Positions 28,374 through 36,684 are shown, numbered from the stretch's first letter. The stretch is 64,000 nt of DNA from Pseudothioclava nitratireducens (GCF_029210495.1 NZ_JARGDK010000006.1:124001-188000), one strand, 5' to 3'. Numbers and translations are program-made. Notes: generated by a model from the letters alone, not told the origin.

Positions 28374-29324
28374 TCAGCCCTGCCCGAGCTTGGCCAGCCG
28401 CGCCGCGCGCAACCGCGCGAAATCGTCGCCCGCGTGATAACTCGACCGCGTGAGGGGCGTCGCAGAGACCATCAGAAAGCCCTTGTTATAGGCGGCCTTC
28501 TCATAGGTCTTGAATTCGTCGGGCGTGACGAACCGTTCGACCCGGTGATGCTTGGGCGTCGGCTGGAGATACTGACCGATCGTCAGGAAATCGATATCGG
28601 CCGAGCGCATATCATCCATGACCTGACGCACGCCCTGCTCATCCTCGCCCAGACCAACCATGATCCCCGATTTGGTGAACATCGCCGGGTCCAGCTCTTT
28701 GACCCGCTGCAACAGGCGCAGACTGTGGAAATAGCGCGCGCCCGGCCGCACCGTCGGATAAAGCCCCGGCACGGTCTCGAGATTGTGGTTGAACACGTCA
28801 GGCCGCGCCTCGACCACCTTTTCCAAAGCGCTCTCATCGCATTTCAGGAAATCGGGCGTCAGGATCTCAATCGTGGTCTGCGGCGAACGGTGCCGCACCG
28901 CGCGGATGGTCTGGGCGAAGTGCTCGGCGCCGCCATCCTCCAGATCGTCGCGGTCCACACTGGTGATCACCACATGCTTGAGGCCCAGCGTCTCCACCGC
29001 ATGGGCCACGCGCCCCGGCTCGAACACATCAAGCGCATCGGGGCGCCCCGTCGCCACATTGCAGAATGAACAGCCCCGCGTGCAAATCTCGCCCATGATC
29101 ATCATGGTGGCATGGCCGTGGCTCCAGCATTCCCCGACATTGGGGCAGCCCGCCTCTTCGCAGACGGTCGTCAGCTTGTTGGTCTTGAGGATCTCGCGGG
29201 TGTCCTTATAGCCCTGCGACACCGGCGCCTTGACGCGAATCCAGTCGGGTTTCTTCGGCTGGGCCTGATCGGGCCGATGGGCCTTTTCCGGGTGGCGTTC
29301 GCCGGGAATTTTCAGGTCGCGCAT
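28374..29324 (-). CDS. lipA: Lipoyl synthase LipA
   Basis: This 316-residue radical SAM enzyme has both cluster motifs: [12 protein letters not shown] (auxiliary cluster) and CTRGCSFC (radical SAM). [17 protein letters not shown] and [15 protein letters not shown] are also diagnostic. It inserts two sulfurs into octanoyl-E2 subunits. The ATG at 29324 has GGGAGGA upstream; the longer frame has no similarity. Confidence 0.96.
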   Translation of the reverse strand: MRDLKIPGERHPEKAHRPDQAQPKKPDWIRVKAPVSQGYKDTREILKTNKLTTVCEEAGCPNVGECWSHGHATMMIMGEICTRGCSFCNVATGRPDALDVFEPGRVAHAVETLGLKHVVITSVDRDDLEDGGAEHFAQTIRAVRHRSPQTTIEILTPDFLKCDESALEKVVEARPDVFNHNLETVPGLYPTVRPGARYFHSLRLLQRVKELDPAMFTKSGIMVGLGEDEQGVRQVMDDMRSADIDFLTIGQYLQPTPKHHRVERFVTPDEFKTYEKAAYNKGFLMVSATPLTRSSYHAGDDFARLRAARLAKLGQG

Positions 29325-29585
29325 GGGGGTGTCCTCCCTCGAGCTCGGGTCTTCCCTGCCATACGCCCTTCGCGCCGCAGGGGCAATCCCGCAATGCCCC
29401 ATCGCGCCCGGCACACTCACGGGAACGTGTAGCCCGGCGCGCAGCAAGTGCCGATCCGGGCTTGCACCACTATCACAGCGAATCTAGAACCATTCCAACA
29501 AGCGGCGCCCCACGCGCCACTTGGGCCCGCGCCCACCAGGAAACGGCGCGGCCAGAGGCCGGGACGCCCCGGCACCCGGCCTCAC
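29325..29585. other. Intergenic region upstream of lipA, no gene seen
   Basis: This stretch and the repeat after it make a 324-base gap between two minus-strand genes. It should hold the lipA promoter, but no clear -35/-10 pair was found. A 7-bp arm pair AGCCCGG/CCGGGCT (29431-29437 and 29456-29462) is present without a T-run. No convincing ORF or RNA gene was seen. Confidence 0.5.
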
Positions 29586-29650
29586 TTCCAATCGCTCGAA
29601 ATATCCCGGGGGTGAATGGCGCATAGCGCCAGAGGGGGCAGCGCCCCTTT
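29586..29650 (+). repeat. Intergenic repeat with 'aatatcccgggggtga' core
   Basis: This 65-base element (TTCCAATCG...AATATCCCGGGGGTGA...GAGGGGGCAGCGCCCC) is nearly identical to 57131-57190, including spacing of its two conserved halves. The terminal GGGGGCAGCGCCCC forms a hairpin that could end DUF6456 gene transcripts. It looks like a dispersed extragenic palindromic-type repeat. Confidence 0.75.
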
Positions 29651-30767
29651 ACCCGATCAGCGGCGAAGCGCCCCCGTAGGTTTCGTCATAATGGCGCTTG
29701 AGCCGCTCGAGCGCGATCCGCAACACGATCTTGCCCGAGCGCGCGGACCAGCCCATCCGCTTCTCCGCCGCTTCCAGCCCCTCGAGAAAGCAGCAGCAGC
29801 GCAGCACCATATCCCCTAGCCCCGGCCCCAGATCGCGCAGCGCCATCGCCACCCGCTCCCGCGCCCGCTCCGAGCCGCCGCCCATCGTGCGCTCGGGGCT
29901 GTATTGCCCACGCGCCCCCCCGGTCATGAACCGCTCCCAGTTCTGCGCCACGCGCGGCCCCATCTGGGCCAGCTCGAAATCCTCGCGCAGCCGCTCCCCC
30001 GCCGCGACCAGCTCCGCCGACAGAAACGGCTTGCCATCCCGATCCTTGCGCCGGGCAAGCACGCCCAACGGGCTTTCCGCGAGGTTCGCCCGCATCCGGC
30101 GGCGACGGCCATCGGGTTCCTCCATCTCGCGCGCAGCATAATCGCGGTGCTGATCGCCAAAGGCGTTGCCCGCGCTCGCATCCCCCCGCGCCGCCGCCTC
30201 CTCGTCGAGCATCCGCTTGAGTGCCGCGCGCCCCGCGACGCTGATCTCGTAGCTGGTGACGCGCTTCTCATGAACGATCTGAATCCAATCCTTGAGCGCG
30301 AAAGCCTGCGCCATTTCACGCGCGACCACGGCTGTGCGGACCGTGCCACGCAGGACCACGGCCTTGTCCATATCGACCGCAACGATCAAGAGCGCACCCG
30401 GCTCGGCGAGCCGCCGCAGCACGCGGCGCCCTTCGCGCAGGATTTCCTCTTCATCGGCACAGAGCGGGTTGGGTCGGATCGGAGCGGTCATCGGCGGGTC
30501 TTTCTCTGGTGAGACGGCCATGTCCACCGGGTCGAACGCGTCCCCTGCCGCCAGTTGCCCAAGCCGCGCCAGCGCCTCATCGACGAGCGGATCGTCGCGG
30601 CGAGTCTCGACCCGGCGCACGCGGCGCAGAACGGTCGAGGCATGGCAGCCCTCGGCCCGCGCCAACTGTCGGATCGGGACACCCTCTTCGACGTGGCGCA
30701 GGTAGAGCCGGGCATAGTCGGGCAGCCAGGCAGGAAGGCCCGCCATGGCCGTTTCAGCAGGTTTCAT
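29649..30767 (-). CDS. DUF6456 protein with N-terminal helix-turn-helix
   Basis: The 372-residue protein has an N-terminal HTH-like stretch (VPIRQLARAEGCHASTVLRRVRRVE), a middle region resembling a signalling or replication regulator, and a conserved C-terminal domain (MVLRCCCFLEGLEAAEKRMGW to IALERLKRHYDETYGG) that I take as DUF6456. It is probably a DNA-binding regulator, based only on the HTH. Start at 30767 follows GGGGGAAG; an ATG 6 codons earlier is possible. It is divergent from the DUF6477 gene. Confidence 0.75.
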   Translation of the reverse strand: MKPAETAMAGLPAWLPDYARLYLRHVEEGVPIRQLARAEGCHASTVLRRVRRVETRRDDPLVDEALARLGQLAAGDAFDPVDMAVSPEKDPPMTAPIRPNPLCADEEEILREGRRVLRRLAEPGALLIVAVDMDKAVVLRGTVRTAVVAREMAQAFALKDWIQIVHEKRVTSYEISVAGRAALKRMLDEEAAARGDASAGNAFGDQHRDYAAREMEEPDGRRRRMRANLAESPLGVLARRKDRDGKPFLSAELVAAGERLREDFELAQMGPRVAQNWERFMTGGARGQYSPERTMGGGSERARERVAMALRDLGPGLGDMVLRCCCFLEGLEAAEKRMGWSARSGKIVLRIALERLKRHYDETYGGASPLIG

Positions 30768-30982
30768 TCTTCCCCCAGATGGCATGGATGCAAGAGCATC
30801 GAGCGGGTCTGCGCGCTCAACCGTGGGTTGCTTTGGTTACCCGTTCGTTAAGAAACAGGGCGACGCCGAGAATTGTTTAAAAAAGATAAAGATTACCGAA
30901 CCCTGCGTACGGTTGAGCGGGGCTTTGCGCAACACCCGCTAAGGTTGAGTAATCTGTGTCGGTCACTATCCGGGGACTTCAC
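30768..30982. other. Divergent promoter region, DUF6456 / DUF6477 genes
   Basis: These 215 bases are notably A/T-rich in the middle (gtttaaaaaagataaagatt near 30875), unlike the surrounding DNA, as expected of promoters for the two divergent genes. No operator or RNA was recognised. Confidence 0.45.
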
Positions 30983-31276
30983 ATGACCGACCTTTTCGAA
31001 TTGGTGTCCAATCTTCGCCGTCCGCGCCTATTGATCCGCGCAGCGCGATTTGGCCTGCGAGACTATAACCGCAATCGTGACCTGCGCCGGCTGATGCGGC
31101 AGCCGACTGTGCCCTCGCCCGAATCAGCGCTGGAACGTTTGATGGCCGAAGAAACCCTGCTTGAAACCTCGCGGCGCGAGGGGGCGGCGCATTACAATCT
31201 GATGCGTCACATCGAGGTGCTGATTGCCATGATGGCCGAGGCCCGGCTGCTGCCGCGCCCGCCGTCGATGGGCTGA
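30983..31276 (+). CDS. DUF6477 small protein
   Basis: A 97-residue, arginine-rich, mostly helical protein (MTDLFELVSNLRRPRLLIRAARFGLRDYNRNRDLRRL...). I match it to DUF6477, a short family of this bacterial group; function is unknown. The internal ATG at 30983 begins the conserved part. A hairpin follows the stop. Confidence 0.75.
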   Translation: MTDLFELVSNLRRPRLLIRAARFGLRDYNRNRDLRRLMRQPTVPSPESALERLMAEETLLETSRREGAAHYNLMRHIEVLIAMMAEARLLPRPPSMG

Positions 31277-31287
31277 ACCCGTTGAGC

Positions 31288-31310
31288 GGAGGGCGCTGCG
31301 CGCGCCCTCC
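31288..31310. terminator. GC hairpin between convergent genes
   Basis: A perfect 9-bp stem GGAGGGCGC/GCGCCCTCC around TGCGC sits between the DUF6477 stop (31276) and the end of the ATPase gene (31321). There is no T-run, so termination strength is uncertain. Confidence 0.45.
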
Positions 31311-31320
31311 CCGCATACCC

Positions 31321-32886
31321 TCAACGCGACTTGAACAGCGACCCCAGCACGCCGCGCACAAGCGCCTGACCCGATTTCGTTCCCAGTTGCCGCACCACGC
31401 TTTTGGCGAAGGTTTCAGCCAACGAGTCTGACCGGCTCGACGATTTGCGCGTGCTGCGCGTCGAGGTCTTGATCGGTTCGAAGCGGCGCGCCTTGTTGAA
31501 CTCGCGCACCCGCTGCTCTTCTTCTTTCTCGGCCAGCGCCCGGGCCTCTGCTTCGGCGGCCTCCTGCGCTGCCGCTTCGGCCCGGCGGGTCAGGATCTCA
31601 TGCGCCGACTCGCGGTCGATCTCCTTGTCGTATTTCAATCCGAAGGACGAGGACTGCATCAGCGCGCGGCGTTCCTCGGGGGTGATCGGCCCCAGTTGCG
31701 AACAGGGCGGGCGGATCAGTGTGCGCTCGACCACGCTTGGCACGCCCTTGGCTTCGAGGAACGAGGTCACCGCCTCGCCCGTGCCGACCTCCTTGATCGC
31801 GTCCTCGGTGCTGAAGCGCGGGTTCGGACGATAGTTCTCGGCAGCGCGCTTCAGGTCACGCTGATCGCGCGCGGTAAAGGCGCGCAGCGCGTGCTGCACC
31901 CGGTTGCCAAGCTGGCTGAGAATGCTGTCGGGCACGTCGGTCGGGTTCTGCGTGACGAAATAAACGCCCACCCCCTTGGAGCGGATCAGCCGCGCGACCT
32001 GCTCGACCTTGTCGACCAGCGCCTTGGGCGCGTCGTCAAAGAGCAGGTGCGCCTCGTCGAAGAAGAAGACGAATTTCGGCTTGTCCGGGTTCCCGACCTC
32101 GGGGAGTTCTTCGAACAGTTCCGAGAGCAACCACAGCAGGAAGGTCGCGTAGAGCCGCGGGCTCGACATCAGCTTGTCCGAGGCGAGGATGTTGATCCGC
32201 CCGCGCGCATCCGTGTCGCACGACATCATATCGGCCAGATCCAGCGCCGGCTCTCCGAAGAACTGCGTGGCGCCCTGGTTCTCGAGCACCAGCAATTGCC
32301 GCTGGATCGCGCCCACCGAACGCCCGTCGACATTGCCGTAGCGCTTTTCCAACTCATCGGCCTGCTCGGCCACATAGACCAGCATCGAGCGCAAATCGTC
32401 GAGATCGAGCAGCGCGAGCCCCTCGGTGTCGGCAAGGTGGAAGGCGATGTTGAGCACCCCTTCCTGCGCCTCGGTCAGATCGAGCAAGCGCGACAAGAGC
32501 AGCGGCCCCATTTCAGAGACCGTCGTGCGCACCGGGTGGCCCTGCTCGCCGAACATGTCCCAGAAGGTCACCGGGAAGGCGCGATATTCGAGATCGAAGC
32601 CGATCGTCGCCGCGCGCTCGGTGAAGGGCGCATGCAGCTTGTGGGTCTCGGTGCCTGCTTTCGCGATGCCGGACAGATCGCCCTTCACATCCGACAGAAA
32701 GACCGGCACGCCCGCCGCCGAAAACGCCTCCGCCAGAATTTGAAGCGTCACCGTCTTGCCGGTGCCCGTCGCGCCTGCGATCAGCCCGTGACGGTTGGCA
32801 TATTTCAGCAACAATTCCTGCGGCGCACCATAGCCCTCGCCACCGCCGCCAACAAACACACCCGCTTCGGTCAGAACTCCGGTCAT
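31321..32886 (-). CDS. HerA-type ATPase, DUF853 family
   Basis: The 521-residue P-loop protein has Walker A GATGTGKTVT near the N-terminus and Walker B KFVFFFDEAHLLFDDAPK, with QNPTDVPDSILSQLGNRVQHALRAF typical of DUF853/HerA-helicase-like proteins. A charged, alanine/glutamate-rich coiled coil (about 430-480) precedes a basic serine-rich tail. Its biological role is unclear. The ATG at 32886 is chosen; the frame extends 25 codons further with no similarity. Confidence 0.88.
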   Translation of the reverse strand: MTGVLTEAGVFVGGGGEGYGAPQELLLKYANRHGLIAGATGTGKTVTLQILAEAFSAAGVPVFLSDVKGDLSGIAKAGTETHKLHAPFTERAATIGFDLEYRAFPVTFWDMFGEQGHPVRTTVSEMGPLLLSRLLDLTEAQEGVLNIAFHLADTEGLALLDLDDLRSMLVYVAEQADELEKRYGNVDGRSVGAIQRQLLVLENQGATQFFGEPALDLADMMSCDTDARGRINILASDKLMSSPRLYATFLLWLLSELFEELPEVGNPDKPKFVFFFDEAHLLFDDAPKALVDKVEQVARLIRSKGVGVYFVTQNPTDVPDSILSQLGNRVQHALRAFTARDQRDLKRAAENYRPNPRFSTEDAIKEVGTGEAVTSFLEAKGVPSVVERTLIRPPCSQLGPITPEERRALMQSSSFGLKYDKEIDRESAHEILTRRAEAAAQEAAEAEARALAEKEEEQRVREFNKARRFEPIKTSTRSTRKSSSRSDSLAETFAKSVVRQLGTKSGQALVRGVLGSLFKSR

Positions 32887-32940
32887 GGCCCACTCCGCTA
32901 AACTCTGTTGCGGCCAACAATACTTATTTAACCAAACTGT

Positions 32941-33036
32941 GCCAGTCTGGTTATGTCCCAAAGTGTGGCAGCGATGCGCGCTTGGGACGCTTCCTCCCTG
33001 TCAGACTGCCGCGCCCCAAGGGGTGCGGCTTTTTTT
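32941..33036 (+). ncRNA. Candidate small RNA with intrinsic terminator
   Basis: On the plus strand an outer helix CAGTCTG (32943-32949) pairs with CAGACTG (33002-33008) and an inner helix GTCCCAA (32955-32961) pairs with TTGGGAC (32982-32988). They are followed by the stem GCCGCGCCCC/GGGGTGCGGC and seven Ts (33008-33036). The outer helix and terminator share base 33008. No plus-strand gene lies upstream since 31276, so the terminator is unexplained otherwise. I could not find a convincing promoter. No known RNA family was recognised. Confidence 0.5.
33008..33036 (+). terminator. Orphan intrinsic terminator
   Basis: Ten-pair GC stem (one G-T pair) closing a short AA-centred loop, then TTTTTTT. 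It is one of the strongest-looking terminators in the window and belongs to no annotated gene. Confidence 0.8.
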
Positions 33037-33083
33037 CTACTGCATTCAGTAGGTTGAATTCCGCACCTGTCGAAAAATCGCTG

Positions 33084-33112
33084 TTGACGGAACGGTATTT
33101 CCGATCTAGCGT
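33084..33112 (+). promoter_or_regulatory. Sigma70-like promoter
   Basis: TTGACG (33084-33089), a 17-base spacer and TAGCGT (33107-33112). The -35 is near consensus; the -10 is weak but of the GC-rich type seen in this group. Predicted start is near 33119. It could drive the downstream IalB-type gene, a small RNA, or a leaderless ORF. Confidence 0.55.
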
Positions 33113-33120
33113 CCGCCGTA

Positions 33121-33231
33121 ATGACGAAGTCGGCCAGTCCGACAGGGGGAAAATATAAGGAAAGCGGTTCTGGCAACGGAACCGCTTTTCATATTCCGGA
33201 CGTGCCCGTCCCGACCCGCCCACGCCCGTAA
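33121..33231 (+). CDS. Possible leaderless 36-residue ORF overlapping a hairpin
   Basis: ATG at 33121 lies 1-2 bases after the predicted start of the 33084-33112 promoter, and the frame runs 36 codons (MTKSASPTGGKYKESGSGNG...) to TAA at 33231. A perfect 10-bp hairpin AAAGCGGTTC/GAACCGCTTT (33161-33170, 33179-33188) lies inside it and could instead terminate a roughly 70-base RNA. No homologue is recalled, so the ORF is only a candidate. Confidence 0.25.
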   Translation: MTKSASPTGGKYKESGSGNGTAFHIPDVPVPTRPRP

Positions 33232-33346
33232 CCGGCGGCTTCACGCCAAGCGCACCCAGTCGTGAGCCGCAAAGCCCCAGAACGGACCTGACAGCGCCAA
33301 ACGGGCGTGCTAAGCCGCTGCGAAAGACCTTTCAAGGAAGAGTGAC

Positions 33347-34024
33347 ATGGCTGATTTCACCAAACCTCTCGCACTCGCATTGCTGCTCGGCATGGCGCAG
33401 GCGGGCTTTGCGCAGGACGCCCCCGCCCCGGCTGAGGCGCCCGCCGCAGAGACCCCGACGACGGAAGCCCCCGCGACCGAAGCCCCCGTGACGGAAGCCC
33501 CCGCAACCGAGGCACCGGCTGCCGAGGCCGCCGCGCCCGCGCAGCCCGCGCCCGACGGCCCCGGCACCACCTATGTCGCCGAGACCTTCGAAGACTGGCA
33601 GCTGCAATGCGTGCGCACCCCCGAGGGCGACGATCCCTGCCAGATCTATCAGCTTCTCAAGGATGAGCAGGGCAACAATGTTGCCGATATCTCGATCTTC
33701 GCGCTCGACCCGAACCAGAAAGTCGCAGCCGGGGCCACGATCATGACCCCGCTCGAAACGCTGCTCACGCATGGCGTGCTGATCAAGGTCGATGCGGGCG
33801 AGTCCAAGGCCTACCCGTTCACCTTCTGCACCGGCGGCGGCTGCGTGTCGCGCCTCGCGCTGCGCCCCGAGGAGGTGACCGCCTTCAAACGCGGCAACAA
33901 GGCCGTGATGACGATCGTGCCGGTGGCCGCTCCCGATCAGAAGGTCAATCTCGACATCTCGCTCAAGGGCTTCACCGCCGCTTATGACGCGGTGTCCAAG
34001 GTGAACGCGGCACCCGCCCAGTAA
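33347..34024 (+). CDS. IalB-family (invasion associated locus B) periplasmic protein
   Basis: The 225-residue exported protein has a signal peptide (cleavage after GFAQ, about residue 23) and an Ala/Pro/Thr/Glu-rich linker (24-75). It ends in an IalB domain with FEDWQLQC, DPCQIYQLL, FTFCTGGGCVSRLAL and the closing DISLKGFTAAYDAV. Four cysteines probably make two disulfides. IalB proteins are widespread in non-pathogenic alphaproteobacteria; function is unknown. AAGGAAGAG precedes the ATG. Confidence 0.9.
   Translation: MADFTKPLALALLLGMAQAGFAQDAPAPAEAPAAETPTTEAPATEAPVTEAPATEAPAAEAAAPAQPAPDGPGTTYVAETFEDWQLQCVRTPEGDDPCQIYQLLKDEQGNNVADISIFALDPNQKVAAGATIMTPLETLLTHGVLIKVDAGESKAYPFTFCTGGGCVSRLALRPEEVTAFKRGNKAVMTIVPVAAPDQKVNLDISLKGFTAAYDAVSKVNAAPAQ
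33461..33520 (+). repeat. Four tandem 15-base units in the IalB-type gene linker
   Basis: Units of the type ACGGAAGCCCCCGCG (33461-33475, 33476-33490, 33491-33505, 33506-33520, last one diverged) encode TEAPA/TEAPV pentapeptides. Because the unit is a multiple of 3, copy-number change would lengthen or shorten the linker without a frameshift. Confidence 0.8.
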
Positions 34025-34047
34025 GGCCCGCGCAACTGAGAATCTCG

Positions 34048-34084
34048 AAAACCGCCCCCCGAGAAACCGGCGGGGCGGTTTTTT
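34048..34084. terminator. Bidirectional terminator, IalB-type gene / ketoacyl synthase gene
   Basis: AAAACCGCCCC pairs perfectly with GGGGCGGTTTT, with T-runs on both strands, directly between the convergent stops at 34024 and 34084. Confidence 0.85.
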
Positions 34085-35289
34085 CACACCCGCGACAACG
34101 CCAGAACCGCGTTCATTCCGCCAAAGGCAAAGGCATTCGTGAGCACGGCCTCGACCTGCGCCGCGCGCGCGACATTCGGGACGACATCCAGATCGCAATC
34201 GGGATCGGACGCCTCGAAATTGATCGTGGGGGCGATCAGCCCGTCTCGCAACGCCATCAGACAGGCCAGCAACTCCACCGCGCCGGTCGCGCCGATGCAA
34301 TGCCCATGCATCGCCTTGGTGGACGACAGCATCACCCGCTCCGCCGCCGCGCCAAAGACCTGCCGGATGGCGAGACATTCGGTCCGGTCATTTGCCGCCG
34401 TCCCGGTACCATGGGCGTTGATGTAGCCGATCTCGTCCGGCGACAGCCCCGCATCGTCCAGCGCAGCCCGGATCGCACGCGACGCCCCATCAACCGAGGG
34501 CATCACGATATCGCCCGCATCCGAACTCATCGCAAAGCCACGAATCTCCGCCAGCGGCTCGGCCCCCCGCGCCTCGGCGCTCTCAAGCGTTTCGATCACG
34601 AAGACGCCCGCGCCTTCGCCCTGCACCATGCCGTTGCGGGTCTGCGAGAACGGGCGGCACCCATCGGGCGACATCACCCGCAAGCCCTCCCACGCCTTCA
34701 GCCCGCCGAAATTCAGCATCGCCTCTGACCCGCCCGTCAGCATCCCCTCGGCCACGCCGCCGCGCACCATCTGATAGGCCAGACCGATTGCATGGTTCGA
34801 ACTTGCACAGGCGGTCGAGACCGCGAAGCTCGGCCCCTGAAGGCCAAATTGCATCGCGATATGCGCGGCGGCCGCATTCGGCATCAGGCGCGGCACCGTG
34901 AATGGATGCACCCGGTTGCGTCCCTCGGCATAGACCGCGCGATAGGCGTCGTTGATCGTGTGATTGCCGCCGCCCGCCGTGCCCATGATGCAGCCCCAGC
35001 CTTCGGGGCGCGCCACCTGCCCCAGCCCGGCCATCGCCATCGCCTCGCGTGCGGCCACAAGCGCATATTGCGTAAACGGATCATAGAGCGCGCGTTTTTG
35101 CGGATCGAAATGCATATCGGGATCAAAGCCACGCACCTGCGCACCGATCCCGATCGAGAGCCGCTCCACCTCGGGGAAGGTCAGCGGCCCGATCCCCGAA
35201 CGCCCCTCGGCCATCGCCGCCAGCGTTCCGGGCACATCCAGGGCCAGCGCGTTGACCGTGCCAGCCCCGGTTATTACGACCCGGCGCAT
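34084..35289 (-). CDS. Beta-ketoacyl-ACP synthase (KAS II type), lipid A-associated
   Basis: The 401-residue condensing enzyme has the active-site cysteine at Cys161 (VSTACASSNHAIG) and the two histidines in INAHGTGTAAND and KAMHGHCIGATGAVE. It extends an acyl chain on the ACP encoded 2 bases upstream. Placement in a cluster with ACP and lpxD suggests it makes a special acyl chain for lipid A rather than serving bulk fatty acid synthesis; that is inference from context. Confidence 0.9.
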   Translation of the reverse strand: MRRVVITGAGTVNALALDVPGTLAAMAEGRSGIGPLTFPEVERLSIGIGAQVRGFDPDMHFDPQKRALYDPFTQYALVAAREAMAMAGLGQVARPEGWGCIMGTAGGGNHTINDAYRAVYAEGRNRVHPFTVPRLMPNAAAAHIAMQFGLQGPSFAVSTACASSNHAIGLAYQMVRGGVAEGMLTGGSEAMLNFGGLKAWEGLRVMSPDGCRPFSQTRNGMVQGEGAGVFVIETLESAEARGAEPLAEIRGFAMSSDAGDIVMPSVDGASRAIRAALDDAGLSPDEIGYINAHGTGTAANDRTECLAIRQVFGAAAERVMLSSTKAMHGHCIGATGAVELLACLMALRDGLIAPTINFEASDPDCDLDVVPNVARAAQVEAVLTNAFAFGGMNAVLALSRV

Positions 35290-35291
35290 CG

Positions 35292-35573
35292 TCAGGCGAC
35301 AGCCTGCGCGGGGCGCGTCCCGGCCAGCAGATGCTCGACCGCGCGGGTGATCGCCCCAATCGAGGAAATGTCGAACTCGGCCTTGCCGGGTTCATTCGCG
35401 TTGAAGGGAACGGTCACGCCAAAGCTTTCTTCGATGGCGAAGATCACCTCGACCAGCCCGAGGCTATCCAGCCCCAGCTCGTCGAGCGTGGTTTCAGTGG
35501 TCAGTTCGGCGGGATCACGCAGCGCCTCGCGCGCGATGATATCGAAGATCTTGTCTTGCACGTCGGACCTCAT
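35292..35573 (-). CDS. Dedicated acyl carrier protein
   Basis: A 93-residue protein with the phosphopantetheine site LGLDSLGLVEVIFAIEESFG (Ser37). It is longer than housekeeping ACP (about 78 residues) and similar in size to the AcpXL type that carries long acyl chains for lipid A in rhizobia. Located between lpxD and a ketoacyl synthase gene, spacing 7 and 2 bases. Confidence 0.9.
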   Translation of the reverse strand: MRSDVQDKIFDIIAREALRDPAELTTETTLDELGLDSLGLVEVIFAIEESFGVTVPFNANEPGKAEFDISSIGAITRAVEHLLAGTRPAQAVA

Positions 35574-35580
35574 CAGCCAG

Positions 35581-36684
35581 TTACTCCGTGTCCCCCTTTT
35601 GCGCGAGTCGTGTAACAGTTTCCCGAAGTTCGGCGACTTGCGTGAAAAGGCGGCCCAGACGCCGGATATTCTTTTGCGCTTCGACCTGCGTCTCCATCTT
35701 GACCGCCGGGCTGCCCCAGATCACGCGGCCATTGGGGACGTTGGAATAGATATTCGTGCCACCCCCCGCGATCACGTCATCCCCGATAAAGATATTGTCC
35801 GAGACCCCGCATTTGCCCGCCAGCACGACGCGGTTGCCGATCCGGGTCGAACCTGCGACCCCGACCTGCCCACAAAGCAGACAGTCCTCGCCCACCTGAA
35901 CATTATGGCCCAGATGCACCATGTTATCGAGCTTGGTCCCGCGCCCGACAGAGGTGGCACGCACCGTGCCCCGGTCGATGGTCGCATTGGCGCCAACCTC
36001 GACATCATCCCCGATCTCGACCGTCCCAAGCGAATGGATGCGGGTCCAGTGCTGCTCGCGGATTTCCTCGCGTTTTCCGAGGGTTTGACGGATTTCTTCA
36101 ACCCCGGACTTCTCGGGCGTCACGAAGGAGAACCCGTCCGCGCCGATCACCGCATTGGGCTGAGCGATGAAGCGATCCCCGATCACCACCCGCGCGCCAA
36201 TACGGACACCTTGGAGGATCATCGCATCGTCGCCGACCCGCGCGCCCTCGGCCACCGAGACATGCGAGGCGATCCGCGCCCGCGCACCGATCCGCACGCC
36301 CGCCCCGATGGTGACGAAAGGCCCAATAGCCGCGCCAATACCGATCTCGGCGCTCGGGTCGATCACCGCGCTCGGATGGATGCCGGGCGCGATTTCGGGA
36401 CCCGGATCAAAAGCCTTGGACAGCCCCGCCATCGCCAGACGCGGGCGGGTCACAAAAATAGCGCCCTCAAGGCCCAACCCCCGCCAATCCGTCCCCTCGG
36501 GCACGATGGCGGCGCGTGCGCGCCCTTCGCGGATCTTGTCGAGATATTTCGGGTCCATCGCCAGCGCGATCTGATCCGGCGCGGCTGTGTGCGGCTCAGA
36601 GGCCGACGCGATCATGATCGACAGATCCCCCGCGACCCGAGCTTCAAGCGCTTTAGCAATGGTTTCAAGGCTTTGCGCCATCAT
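35581..36684 (-). CDS. lpxD: UDP-3-O-acylglucosamine N-acyltransferase LpxD
   Basis: This 367-residue enzyme adds the second acyl chain in lipid A synthesis. An N-terminal uridine-binding domain (to about 105) leads into a long left-handed beta-helix of hexapeptide repeats (IHPSAVIDPSAEIGIGAAIGP onward). The catalytic histidine is in LDNMVHLGHNVQVGED. ATG at 36684 or the adjacent one may be used; GAGGGTGAAG is upstream. Other lpx genes are not here. Confidence 0.94.
   Translation of the reverse strand: MMAQSLETIAKALEARVAGDLSIMIASASEPHTAAPDQIALAMDPKYLDKIREGRARAAIVPEGTDWRGLGLEGAIFVTRPRLAMAGLSKAFDPGPEIAPGIHPSAVIDPSAEIGIGAAIGPFVTIGAGVRIGARARIASHVSVAEGARVGDDAMILQGVRIGARVVIGDRFIAQPNAVIGADGFSFVTPEKSGVEEIRQTLGKREEIREQHWTRIHSLGTVEIGDDVEVGANATIDRGTVRATSVGRGTKLDNMVHLGHNVQVGEDCLLCGQVGVAGSTRIGNRVVLAGKCGVSDNIFIGDDVIAGGGTNIYSNVPNGRVIWGSPAVKMETQVEAQKNIRRLGRLFTQVAELRETVTRLAQKGDTE

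Larger units (their letters stand above)
32887..33346. other. 460-base intergenic region with RNA-like structures
   Basis: No conventional protein gene is present between the divergent HerA-type and IalB-type genes. It contains a folded RNA candidate ending in a strong orphan terminator (32941-33036), a small CTACTG/CAGTAG hairpin (33037-33052), a sigma70-like promoter (33084-33112) and a second hairpin (33161-33188). Separate entries describe these. Confidence 0.7.

Noticed and set aside
31600-32901. 433-codon plus-strand frame opposite the HerA-type ATPase
   Set aside because: Shadow of Walker-motif-containing gene; composition typical of antisense frames.
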